64,000 bases of DNA from an uncultured Verrucomicrobiota bacterium (lineage in GTDB: Bacteria > Verrucomicrobiota > Verrucomicrobiia > Limisphaerales > UBA9464), in the NCBI GenBank assembly GCA_903842505.1, contig CAIMMI010000198.1:1-64000 (forward strand), in the 5' to 3' direction. Positions 40,254 through 51,231 of the stretch are shown here, in pieces; within the stretch, counting starts at the first letter, position 1; each line of letters starts with the position of its first letter. The position numbers and the translations under genes were made by a program. The notes beneath the pieces were generated by a model that ran no database searches, was not told the DNA's origin, and saw only the letters and a list, made by a program, of their open reading frames with translations.

Positions 40254-41357
40254 ATGCACTTCCACCGGACCCTTCTTCGCCTTCCAACCGGCTGGATCCG
40301 GATCTGGCTGGCCGGCCTGATTGCGCTGCTCGTTGCCGGCGGCTGTGCCACGCGCCCGCAAGCACCTTTGGGCCGATACGAGTTCACCGCCGTCCACATG
40401 GCGATTCCGTTCCGGATCGTCCTGTACGCCCCGGATGGCGCCACGGCCACCAACGCCGCGGATGCGGCCTGGAAGCGGATCGCGGCCCTCAACTCCATCC
40501 TCAGCGACTACGACCCCGATTCCGAACTCAGTCGGCTGGGAACTTCTTCGCCTCACCCGACTCCCGTTCCTGTCTCGCCCGAACTCGCCCGCGTGATCGA
40601 CGTTGCCCACCGGGTCAGCGCCGCGTCGGACGGTGCCTTCGACCTCAGCGTCGGCCCCCTGACCCAACTCTGGCGCCGATCCCGCCGCCAACGCCAACTC
40701 CCGGAAGCGGACAAACTCTCTGCCGCCCGTGACGCCGTCCGTTGGAATGCCATCGAGAAGAACTCCCGCGGCGTCCGACTCACGCGGCCCGGCATGCGAC
40801 TCGACGCTGGCGGCATTGCCAAGGGCTACGCCCTCGATGAAGCCACCCGTGTCCTTCGCGCCCACGGCATCTGCTCGAGCATGGTCGCAGGCGCTGGGGA
40901 TATCGTCGTCACCGACCCACCTCCCGGTGAACCCGGATGGAAGATCGCGGCCGGACTCCTCGACACGCCGGACGCCCCCGCTCCCCGCCAGTTGCTCCTG
41001 CGCAACGCCAGCCTCTGCACCTCCGGCGACCTCTTCCAATTCGTTGAGATCGACGGCATCCGCTACTCCCACATCGTCAACCCAAAGACCGGCCTTGGCC
41101 TCACCAACCACTCGCTCGTGACCGTCATCGGACCCGATGGCATCACGACCGATGCCCTCTCCACGGCCCTGTCCGTCGCAGGTCCAGAACGCACGCCGGC
41201 CATCGCCCGCGCCTTCCGCGCCGAGTTCCTCATGCTGCACCGCCCAAGCGGCCAGGTCCTCCAACTGGAATCGCCCGGCTTTCGACGCCATGAGGGGGGA
41301 GTACCCCACTCCCTGCAGAGTAGCAGCCAAGGTAACGAGGCAGATCGCATGCCATAG
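40254..41357 (+). CDS. apbE: FAD:protein FMN transferase (ApbE family)
   Basis: Lipoprotein-like N-term LIALLVAGGCATRP; MRLDAGGIAKGYALDEATRVLRAHGI; INPKTG-like IVNPKTGLGLTNHSLVTVIGPDGITTDALSTALSVAG. Confidence 0.9.
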   Translation: MHFHRTLLRLPTGWIRIWLAGLIALLVAGGCATRPQAPLGRYEFTAVHMAIPFRIVLYAPDGATATNAADAAWKRIAALNSILSDYDPDSELSRLGTSSPHPTPVPVSPELARVIDVAHRVSAASDGAFDLSVGPLTQLWRRSRRQRQLPEADKLSAARDAVRWNAIEKNSRGVRLTRPGMRLDAGGIAKGYALDEATRVLRAHGICSSMVAGAGDIVVTDPPPGEPGWKIAAGLLDTPDAPAPRQLLLRNASLCTSGDLFQFVEIDGIRYSHIVNPKTGLGLTNHSLVTVIGPDGITTDALSTALSVAGPERTPAIARAFRAEFLMLHRPSGQVLQLESPGFRRHEGGVPHSLQSSSQGNEADRMP

Positions 41358-41375
41358 CAGTCGACGTCGGGAGGC
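41330..41375 (+). repeat. Two REP-like 22-mers overlapping the apbE 3' end
   Basis: gtagcagccaaggtaacgaggc (41330-41351) and atagcagtcgacgtcgggaggc (41354-41375), spaced by 2 nt. Confidence 0.7.
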
Positions 41376-41439
41376 GAACCGCCCCAGCCCCAACGGGCTG
41401 TCTTCGCCCGCCCCTTTGGGGCTCACGTCGTTTCAAGGC

Positions 41440-41527
41440 GGCTCCCAGTTGTCAGCCGCCAGTCCCCAGGGACGGTAACGAGGCTGGTCGGGCAGAGGTT
41501 CCCAGTTGCCAGTCGCGAGTCCGCCTG
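41440..41527. repeat. Two 7-nt-period arrays upstream of the TPP riboswitch
   Basis: AGTTGTC-AGCCGCC-AGTCCCC (41447-41467) and GGTTCCC-AGTTGCC-AGTCGCG-AGTCCGC (41497-41524). Confidence 0.7.
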
Positions 41528-41657
41528 CCCAATCCAATTGCCCAAAAAAGGCTCTACTTCTCCGCGCCTCCGATGTGTCCCTTCGTCCGCTGTACTCCCC
41601 CTTCCGCGGTGAATCTGTATCCTTGGCATCCGCCAATCCTGCGGCATGCTTGCCCCA

Positions 41658-43813
<2,156 letters not shown>

Positions 43814-43882
43814 TCGCGTCTCCCTTGCCGCCAGAAACCACTGGCACCGCCGCGCAGCGATGGCCCATGTTCGTCAACGTTC

Positions 43883-45148
43883 ATGAGGCCTCCATTGTTC
43901 TCCCTGATCCGTACCACTGTCGTGGCGGCACTGCTGACCACGCACGTCGTCGCGCAGGACAGTTCGCGCCTGCGGATTCCTGCGACAGACGACGGTCTTC
44001 CCGGAGCCGGACCGATCCGCCGCTTCGACTGGTTCCAGAAGCTCTGGATGGAGAAGCGCACGCAATGGGCGAATCAGGTGGAACAGGATCGCCACGCGCT
44101 CGTGTTCCTCGGGGACTCCATCACGCAAGGCTGGGGCGACCGCATGAACGATGAGTTCACCGGGGTCAAGGTTGCCAACCGCGGCATCAGCGGCGACACC
44201 ACCCGCGGCGTCCTCATCCGGCTTCAGGAAGACGTCCTGGCCCTGAAACCCGTCGGGGTCGTCCTCCTGATCGGCACCAACGACCTCGAGGAAGGGGCCA
44301 CCCCCGAGACCATCGCCGACAACGTCCGACTCATCCTCGACGCCCTGAAGGCGCACGACCCACACCTGCCGGTCGTCCTCTGCGAGGTCTTCCCGAGCGC
44401 GGCTTCCAAATCCCGGCCCGCGGACAAGATCAAGAAGCTGAACCAACTCTGTGCTGCGATCGCCAAGGGTCGTCCTCAGGTGACCCGACTGGAAACGTGG
44501 CCTCTGTTCGCGGACGCCAACGGCGACGCCAAGGCCGCCGAGTTCCCGGACCTCCTCCATCCCAACGCCACCGGCTACCGGATGTGGGCGGCCTCGCTGA
44601 AGCCGATCCTGGCGACCCTCGGTTTCCTGGAGACCACGGACGACACCTTCAAGCCCGAACCCGGCTTCACCAGCCTGTTCAATGGACGCGACCTCACCGG
44701 CTGGGGATTCCGCACGAACAACTTCGACGGCATGACCCAGAGCATCGACGGCCGTTACCACGCCCGCCACGGCCGCCTGATCGTCACCACCCCGACCGAG
44801 GGTCGTCGCGTCCAGCAGATCTGGACCACGCGTGAGTTCCCGAAGAATTTCACCCTCAAGCTCGAGTTCCGCGCCACGCCCAACGCCGACAGCGGCATCT
44901 TCATCCGCAAGCCACAACTCCAGTGCCGCGACTACCCGATCGCCGGCCCCTATAAAGCCCTCAAGAACTACAAGGCGCAGGACTGGAACGAAGTCGTCGT
45001 CGTCGTGCGCAATGGTGTCGCCCATTGCACCTGCAACGGCGAGGTCCTCGAAGCCGCCCTGCCCGTTCCGGCCACAGGCCCGATCGGCCTCGAAGGCGAC
45101 AGCGGCCAGATGGAGTACCGGCGCATCCGCCTCCGCGAGGAACCCTGA
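43883..45148 (+). CDS. SGNH/GDSL hydrolase fused to a DUF1080 (3-keto-disaccharide hydrolase-like) domain
   Basis: ALVFLGDSITQGWGDRM, VVLLIGTNDLEEG, DLLHPNATGYRMWA; then FTSLFNGRDLTGWGFRTNNF...GPIGLEGDSGQMEYRRIRLREEP. Confidence 0.9.
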   Translation: MRPPLFSLIRTTVVAALLTTHVVAQDSSRLRIPATDDGLPGAGPIRRFDWFQKLWMEKRTQWANQVEQDRHALVFLGDSITQGWGDRMNDEFTGVKVANRGISGDTTRGVLIRLQEDVLALKPVGVVLLIGTNDLEEGATPETIADNVRLILDALKAHDPHLPVVLCEVFPSAASKSRPADKIKKLNQLCAAIAKGRPQVTRLETWPLFADANGDAKAAEFPDLLHPNATGYRMWAASLKPILATLGFLETTDDTFKPEPGFTSLFNGRDLTGWGFRTNNFDGMTQSIDGRYHARHGRLIVTTPTEGRRVQQIWTTREFPKNFTLKLEFRATPNADSGIFIRKPQLQCRDYPIAGPYKALKNYKAQDWNEVVVVVRNGVAHCTCNGEVLEAALPVPATGPIGLEGDSGQMEYRRIRLREEP

Positions 45149-45173
45149 TTTCCGCTGCAGCCTGCTCCCCTCC

Positions 45174-45875
45174 ATGTCCGAACTCGCTGCCAACCTGGCT
45201 GCCATCCGCGGCCGGATGCACGAAGCCTGTCTCCGCTCCGGTCGTACCATCGATACGGTCGAACTGATGGCCGTGTCGAAGAACCATCCGCCGGAAACCG
45301 TCGCCGAAGCCGTCGGCCTCGGGCTCACCCTGTTTGGGGAAAACCGCATCCAGGAGGCCAAGTCCAAGATCCCGCTGAGCCCGGACTCGGCCCGGTGGCA
45401 CTTCATCGGCCACCTCCAGTCCAACAAGGCCCGTGACGCGGTTGCGCTCTTCGAGATGATCCAGGGCGTCGATTCGCTGGATCTCGCTGCCGAACTCCAG
45501 AAGCACGCCGTCAAGCAATCGCGCCGTCCCGCCATCCTTCTGGAGGTCAACATCGCGGGCGAGGAGTCGAAATTCGGATGGAACCCGCAGGCCGTCCTCG
45601 ATGCGCTCCCGGCCCTGCGCGCGTTCGATCAACTCCGTCTTTCTGGCCTGATGACGATCGCGCCTTACTCCGAGGACCCGGAAATCGCGCGCCCTGTGTT
45701 CCGCCAACTTCGGGAACTCCGCGACCGCTGCGCGGATCGCCTTGGCTCACCCCTGCCCATCCTGAGCATGGGCATGAGCGGCGACCTGGAAGTGGCGATC
45801 GAAGAAGGTTCCACACTGGTCCGCGTAGGAACGGCCCTGTTCGGGCAGCGCCCGTCACGACCCGTCGCAGCCTGA
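45174..45875 (+). CDS. YggS-family pyridoxal phosphate homeostasis protein
   Basis: ATG at 45174: MSELAANLAAIRGRM...VELMAVSKNHPPETVAEAVGLGLTLFGENRIQEAKSK; WHFIGHLQSNKA; SMGMSGDLEVAIEEGSTLVRVGTALFG. Confidence 0.93.
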   Translation: MSELAANLAAIRGRMHEACLRSGRTIDTVELMAVSKNHPPETVAEAVGLGLTLFGENRIQEAKSKIPLSPDSARWHFIGHLQSNKARDAVALFEMIQGVDSLDLAAELQKHAVKQSRRPAILLEVNIAGEESKFGWNPQAVLDALPALRAFDQLRLSGLMTIAPYSEDPEIARPVFRQLRELRDRCADRLGSPLPILSMGMSGDLEVAIEEGSTLVRVGTALFGQRPSRPVAA

Positions 45876-45915
45876 CGCGGCTCCCGCCTGAAATGGGGTC
45901 GTGTCGGGAACCGCC

Positions 45916-46788
45916 CTACCGCACCCCGCCCGAGCCCAACCGCGCCTCCAATTCACGACGGAGTTCCACGCTGAGCAGGGAACGCTGGAACTTCGGTGGC
46001 AATGACTCGAGCGCGACGATGGCGTTGGAATAGCAGCGCTGCGCGTCCTCCCACCTTCCTCCCCTCCGGAACAGTTCGCCCTGCTCGAACAACCAGCGTT
46101 CCTTGCGCTCGGACCGCTCCGCCAATACCCCGAACCGAGCCACGGCCGCCTCGACGGCACCCCGGAGCAACTCCACCTCGGCAGCGTGACGGACCAACTG
46201 GGGTGTGGGCCCAATCCGGACGATTCCTTCATCCAACCCTTTCAGGATGTTCGTGGCCGAATCACCCGCTTGCTGCTGGCACTGGGCCCGATCGAGGAAC
46301 ACTTGCGCCCGGGCTTCCGCGGAGGACGCCAGCACCGTCGAAAATTCCTGGGTCGCGTGGGTCCATTGCTTCGCTCCCATGCAGGCCTGCGCCAGCGCGA
46401 GTCGCTCGTCCGTTCCATCCGGATGCTTCTCCACCCACTTCCTGAGATACGGCACGGCCTCCACCGCGTGTCCCTGTCCGAGCAGGATGACCCCGCGGCG
46501 CAGGCCGTTCGTCGGATCCGCGGGGGCCAGCTTCTCAAGCTGAACCAGATCGGCCATGGCCTCCGGCCAAAGGCCATGAGCGCGCTCGATATCACAACGG
46601 CGCGCGAGCAGGGACACGTCCTCCGGCTTCGACTGCAACTCCAGCGTCAGTGCCTGGATCTGCTCGTGGAACGGACCATGCGCCGTCGCTGCCGCAGTCC
46701 CCAGGACCAACGCAGCCAACAGTTCCAGCAGCCTGAGAGGCATTCGAAGGAGATTCATGAACAGCCCATTTCCGAACGGCGTTCGCAT
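45916..46788 (-). CDS. TPR-like repeat protein with signal sequence
   Basis: ATG at 46788 overlaps the upstream stop as TGATG; repeat-like helical pairs PEDVSLLARRCDIERAHGLWPEAMADLVQLEKLAPADPTN. Confidence 0.7.
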   Translation of the reverse strand: MRTPFGNGLFMNLLRMPLRLLELLAALVLGTAAATAHGPFHEQIQALTLELQSKPEDVSLLARRCDIERAHGLWPEAMADLVQLEKLAPADPTNGLRRGVILLGQGHAVEAVPYLRKWVEKHPDGTDERLALAQACMGAKQWTHATQEFSTVLASSAEARAQVFLDRAQCQQQAGDSATNILKGLDEGIVRIGPTPQLVRHAAEVELLRGAVEAAVARFGVLAERSERKERWLFEQGELFRRGGRWEDAQRCYSNAIVALESLPPKFQRSLLSVELRRELEARLGSGGVR

Positions 46789-49298
46789 CAAGGCAACGGA
46801 ACCACGCGCAGGACCCGGACCTCTGCTCCCACCGTCACCGGCCAGAACGCTGGCACCGCACTCGTCGTCACCTCGCCCAACGGCGCCCAGGTGAGGACGC
46901 CCGCCTGCAACGACGACGCTTCCTCGACCCGATACCGATGTCCGGGACGACCCTCGATCCGCAGATGGTAACCACCCTGCGACTGCCGCTCGATCCGGAC
47001 CTCCGCCTGACGACTCACCAACGTAAACTCGTCCAGCAACCGGTTGCTCGAGTCATACGTCTCCCAAGTCATCCGACGCCCGTTCACGCTCATGATGTCG
47101 AAGTGGTACTGGCTGTACTCCACCTTCACGTGCGGCCAGAACGCGACGCGCTGGGTGTCCAGTGCCCCGCCGCCGCCGCCGCTGACGACATAGACCACGC
47201 CATTCGTTGTTCCCCGGGTGTAGGCATGCTCGTGTCCGCAGATCACCAGATCCACCCCTTGGCTCCGGAAGAGCGGCACCCACTCGTTGATCACGAACGG
47301 TTCCTGCGTGTGCCCGCCGCCGTTCCAGAACTGGCTCCAGGGCGGCTTGTGGAAGCAGACCACGCGGAACGCCGCCCGCTGCGTCTCCGGTCGCGCCAAC
47401 TCCGCCCGCAGCCAGTTCAACTGCTCGGGCGACGTGGTCCCGTCAGCCTCGGAATCCAGGAAGATGAATCGCGAGTTCCCGAAGTCGAAGGCGTACCACG
47501 ACTCGTTCCCGGGCAGCGCGCTGTACGCATACGCGAGCGCATGTTCCCCATCGTGGTTTCCCCGCGCGAAGATCACCGGCGTCGTCTGCGCCGCATCCAG
47601 GTGCTCGAGCGGCTTGAACCAATAGTCATTCCACTCCGACAGCGAGTTGCCGCTGTTCACCATGTCCCCTGCCACACAGATCATGTCGGGTGCATGCCTC
47701 AGGATGTTCGCCACGTGCGTCCGCAAGGTTCCCGTCCCCGAGTGGTTGTCTCCCCACCAGGCCGTCACGAACGGCGTCTCCGGCCGCGGAGCCGTCCGGA
47801 ATCGATAGGACCCCGATACCGTAGCGCCGTTGCGCACCCGGTACACGTACTCGGTCTCTGCATCCAACCCCGTGATGACCGCCCGATGGACGAAGTGACT
47901 TGAGTCGATCTGCAGCGTCTCCACCCGCGTCCAGGTCCGTTCGGACACGTCTCCCACACCCCACTCCACCATCGGTTCCGCCAGGTTGTGCGACGTCTCC
48001 CAGATCAACGTCATCGCGTCCGTCCGCACGCCCTGAAGCATTGGCTTCTTCGTCAGCAGGGGTGGCGGCACCACGCCCGGGGCCACCCTCAACCGCACGT
48101 CCAGGTCGTCCGCCATGCTGTCATTGTCCGCGTCCCGCCGATGTCGTCCCACCACCTCCAGATGCAACTTCCGCGTCCCCGGCGGCAGCACCGCTGTGAG
48201 CCTCCGCTGCAGCCACACGCTGTCTGCGGCCACCATGCAGCGGACCGAAGAGATCTCCCGTTCTGCCGCATCGACGAAGGCCACCCGGTAGAAGACCTGA
48301 TCGTCAAAGACGCCGGCACCATACCAGTTCCGCAGCCACGCCTCCGACTCGAGGACCGCCCCCCGCAGTTCGTTGGTCGAGAATCCGTCCAAAGGAATCA
48401 CCTGACGCAGGACCATGTCTCCGGGACGGTTGATGCCCCCGTGGAGGAACCGGCTTCCGCCGTGGGAACTCCCCTTGGCAACTCCGGTCAAGCGCACGGC
48501 CGGCCGACCCGCCGCCGTCATCCAACCGGCAAAAAGCCCCTCGAAGCCGCCGTTCGTCTGGAGCGATTGACCGAAGAGCGGATTGCTCGGTGGGATCGAC
48601 GTGGAGGGAATTCCGGCGGCGGTCGGGCCACCCAGTGACAGGATTTCGGAATCGCTCAGCGCCTGATCCCGCAATTGGACCGAGTTGACCAGACCCGGGG
48701 CGTTTTCCTGATTGTTGTCGGCGAACAGCAGGAAGCTCGGCCCAAGCGAGAAACGTCCATCCACGGTCAATCCACCCAACTGCTGTGCCGGCGTACCGTT
48801 GATGTAGCTTCGGTACGTGCCACCCACGCAATCCACCACCAGCGCCAACCTCGCCCACACCCCATCCGGGACCCGACCGCCGTACACGCCGGAAATCCCG
48901 ATCCGCTCAGCCGGATCGATGAACCAGTCCCCATCGTCCGTGTTGGCGGGATTGCTCTGCAAGAGCGCCGCCCATCCCGACGGACGGCTCGGCGTGTTGA
49001 GATCGACGATCAGTGTGTACTGGTTCAGCCGTGTTCCGCCGCCGTTGCCGCCCAGCGCATGCGTCGCCCGGAAATGCGTCCCGCGTCCAAAACTCGCCAC
49101 GCCCGCCGACACCCCGCCGATGGAAGACGTCGTCCACGTCCCCTGCGGAGAAACCGCCGGAAGGGACGCCCCCGACATCAGCGCTGTCCCACCCGACGCG
49201 GACGCAAGGCTGCCATTGAAATCCCACTGCTCCAACCCGGCGGCCCGGACGGACGCCGCTCCCAGCCAAAACCCCATTCCCCAGCCCATCCATCGCAT
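46788..49298 (-). CDS. Purple-acid-phosphatase-like metallophosphoesterase with N-terminal LamG-like domain and FN3-like linker
   Basis: ATG at 49298 followed by a signal region; TVSGSYRFRTAPRPETPFVTAWWGDNHSG, ICVAGDMVNSG, FARGNHDGEHA, DLVICGHEHAYTRGTTNGVVYVVSGGGGG. Confidence 0.88.
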   Translation of the reverse strand: MRWMGWGMGFWLGAASVRAAGLEQWDFNGSLASASGGTALMSGASLPAVSPQGTWTTSSIGGVSAGVASFGRGTHFRATHALGGNGGGTRLNQYTLIVDLNTPSRPSGWAALLQSNPANTDDGDWFIDPAERIGISGVYGGRVPDGVWARLALVVDCVGGTYRSYINGTPAQQLGGLTVDGRFSLGPSFLLFADNNQENAPGLVNSVQLRDQALSDSEILSLGGPTAAGIPSTSIPPSNPLFGQSLQTNGGFEGLFAGWMTAAGRPAVRLTGVAKGSSHGGSRFLHGGINRPGDMVLRQVIPLDGFSTNELRGAVLESEAWLRNWYGAGVFDDQVFYRVAFVDAAEREISSVRCMVAADSVWLQRRLTAVLPPGTRKLHLEVVGRHRRDADNDSMADDLDVRLRVAPGVVPPPLLTKKPMLQGVRTDAMTLIWETSHNLAEPMVEWGVGDVSERTWTRVETLQIDSSHFVHRAVITGLDAETEYVYRVRNGATVSGSYRFRTAPRPETPFVTAWWGDNHSGTGTLRTHVANILRHAPDMICVAGDMVNSGNSLSEWNDYWFKPLEHLDAAQTTPVIFARGNHDGEHALAYAYSALPGNESWYAFDFGNSRFIFLDSEADGTTSPEQLNWLRAELARPETQRAAFRVVCFHKPPWSQFWNGGGHTQEPFVINEWVPLFRSQGVDLVICGHEHAYTRGTTNGVVYVVSGGGGGALDTQRVAFWPHVKVEYSQYHFDIMSVNGRRMTWETYDSSNRLLDEFTLVSRQAEVRIERQSQGGYHLRIEGRPGHRYRVEEASSLQAGVLTWAPLGEVTTSAVPAFWPVTVGAEVRVLRVVPLP

Positions 49299-49442
49299 CG
49301 GCTCATCAACCCAGCCCGCAACCGCGGCGTCCATGCGGAATTGCGTCCTCCGGACCACGGTGGGGCATCCTGACACTGCCGCTAGGCGAGGGGTGGGGCG
49401 AGGCGGGCAACTCTCACGCCTGCGTCGTGAGGCCATCCCGGC

Positions 49443-50042
49443 TCACTTCAACCGCTGGACCTCCGTCTTGGTCAACTTCATGAAGATCGTCGATTTCGGG
49501 TGCTGGATCGATTCGACCTTGCCCACGGGCACGTCGACTTCCTTGCCCACATTCCAGGGCCCCGTGGCGACGGAAATCCGGCGGATCGCCCAACTGGCGT
49601 CGTTCACCAGGAAGCCCGACACCGTTCCAATCAGGCCGTCCTCCGCTTCGACCGAGTAGCCCGCCACGGCCTTCGTGCTGCGCAGGTGCGATTCCACCGG
49701 GGTCAGGTTGGTTCGGCCTTCCCAGTAGTCCGGCCAGTCGTAGTACCGGTTGTAGAGCGACTCATAGTCCCGGGTCACCGGACCGTCCGGGACCAACGCA
49801 GGACTGCCCTCCACCTGCTTGCGGGTGAGGCCGACCCGAAGGCTCTTCACCGCCGGATCGGATTGGCCGAAGCTCTGCGGGGAAATCAGGACCTTCCGGC
49901 CAGCCAACCACTCGCCGGTCTCGACCATCAGGTACCGGACAGCCCAGGAGATATCGTCAAAATAGAGGTCGGTAACCAGTCCGAGTTCCCCGTCTGTCCC
50001 GGCAATCCGGTGACCGTAAAGTTCCGTGGCGTTCTGCAGCAT
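49443..50042 (-). CDS. PRC-barrel domain protein
   Basis: ATG at 50042: MLQNATELYGHRIAGTDGELGLVTDLYFDDISWAVRYLMVETGEWLAGRKVLIS; second copy VEAEDGLIGTVSGFLVNDASWAIRRISVATG. Confidence 0.85.
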   Translation of the reverse strand: MLQNATELYGHRIAGTDGELGLVTDLYFDDISWAVRYLMVETGEWLAGRKVLISPQSFGQSDPAVKSLRVGLTRKQVEGSPALVPDGPVTRDYESLYNRYYDWPDYWEGRTNLTPVESHLRSTKAVAGYSVEAEDGLIGTVSGFLVNDASWAIRRISVATGPWNVGKEVDVPVGKVESIQHPKSTIFMKLTKTEVQRLK

Positions 50043-50190
50043 GGCCTGTGTATTCCCGAGTCCTGATCCTGAAGGAGCGGATCCGGCTTCTCGGCGAACC
50101 ACGATGACCGGAACCGCTCCCCCAGTTCACGACGATGCCGGATCGGGGAAGCCATACCTATGGGGTGATACCCGCCCCTGCCCAAAAACG

Positions 50191-50297
50191 GGTGGGGCGA
50201 GATTCCGTCGAGCCGCCTCAGAGTTGGAAGTTCTCAGATTCAAGTTTGAAGCGGCAGCCCGGCTCGAAACTGGAATCTTGAAACTCGGAATCCTGCG
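50191..50297. repeat. Intergenic composite: GGTGGGGCGAGA element plus two 7-nt-period arrays
   Basis: ggtggggcgagattccgtcgagccg at 50191-50215; AAGTTCT-CAGATTC-AAGTTTG (50228-50248); GAAACTG-GAATCTT-GAAACTC-GGAATCC (50266-50293). Confidence 0.75.
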
Positions 50298-50363
50298 GCG
50301 GCTCGTGCGCACCCTCGCCCCACCGCTCGCACCGGGACGGTGCCAAGGTGCGCGCTCCCAGCC

Positions 50364-51215
50364 TTAGCTGACGAATTCCAGCGGCGGCGCCTTTGGCAGG
50401 ACACCCAACGCCTGTCCCCGATTGAGGAACCGACGGATGCTCTCCCGTCCCTTCTCGCCGTAGTCGAGCGTCCAGTGGTTCACGTACATGCCCACGAATT
50501 GATCCGCCAGGTCGATCCCCATGTCGCGAGCCCACTGCATCGCATGTGCGACGGCCTCCGGCCGATGATCCAGGCTGAACTGGATGCTCGCGGTCAGCAC
50601 GTCCGAGATGCGCTTCCGGAGCGCCGGCGCGTGGCGTTTGTGGATGACGTTTCCACCCAGAGGCAGCGGCAGGCCGTCATTCTCGCTTCCCCACCAGATG
50701 CCGAGATCGGCACACAGATGAAGTCCCTCGTTCCGGTACGTCAGTTGCCCCTCGTGGATGATCAGGCCCACGTCCGCACGCCCATCCTTCACCGCGGCGA
50801 AGATCTCATCGAACGGCACGACGATGAATTGGATCTCCGACGCCGGCCGCCCCAGCCACAGCTGCAAGGCCAGGAACGCACTGGTCATCAATCCCGGAAC
50901 CGCGATCCGCTTCCCCGCAACCTCGTCGCGGGTGTGGGCCTGTTTGGCCACAAGCATCGGGCCATAACCGTCACCCATGCTCGCCCCGCTCGGAAGCAGC
51001 GCGTAGGTCTCGCTGACGTAGGCATAGGCGTGGATCGAGATGGCCGAGATGTCCAATTCGCCCCGAACCGCGCGCTCGTTGAGCGTCTGGATGTCCTGGA
51101 GGATGTGCTCGAACTCGAGTCCCGGCGTTGCAATGAGGCCCCGGGCGAGCCCGTAAAACATGAAGGCATCGTCCGGATCCGGCGAGTGCCCCAGCGTCAA
51201 CTTGAGTGTATCCAT
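50364..51215 (-). CDS. mqnD: 1,4-dihydroxy-6-naphthoate synthase-like protein (MqnD family)
   Basis: ATG at 51215: MDTLKLTLGHSPDPDDAFMFYGLARG; LDISAISIHAYAYVSETYALLPSGASMGDGYGPMLVA; DVGLIIHEGQLTYRNEGL. Confidence 0.85.
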   Translation of the reverse strand: MDTLKLTLGHSPDPDDAFMFYGLARGLIATPGLEFEHILQDIQTLNERAVRGELDISAISIHAYAYVSETYALLPSGASMGDGYGPMLVAKQAHTRDEVAGKRIAVPGLMTSAFLALQLWLGRPASEIQFIVVPFDEIFAAVKDGRADVGLIIHEGQLTYRNEGLHLCADLGIWWGSENDGLPLPLGGNVIHKRHAPALRKRISDVLTASIQFSLDHRPEAVAHAMQWARDMGIDLADQFVGMYVNHWTLDYGEKGRESIRRFLNRGQALGVLPKAPPLEFVS

Positions 51216-51231
51216 CGTGATTGTTTTTCGT

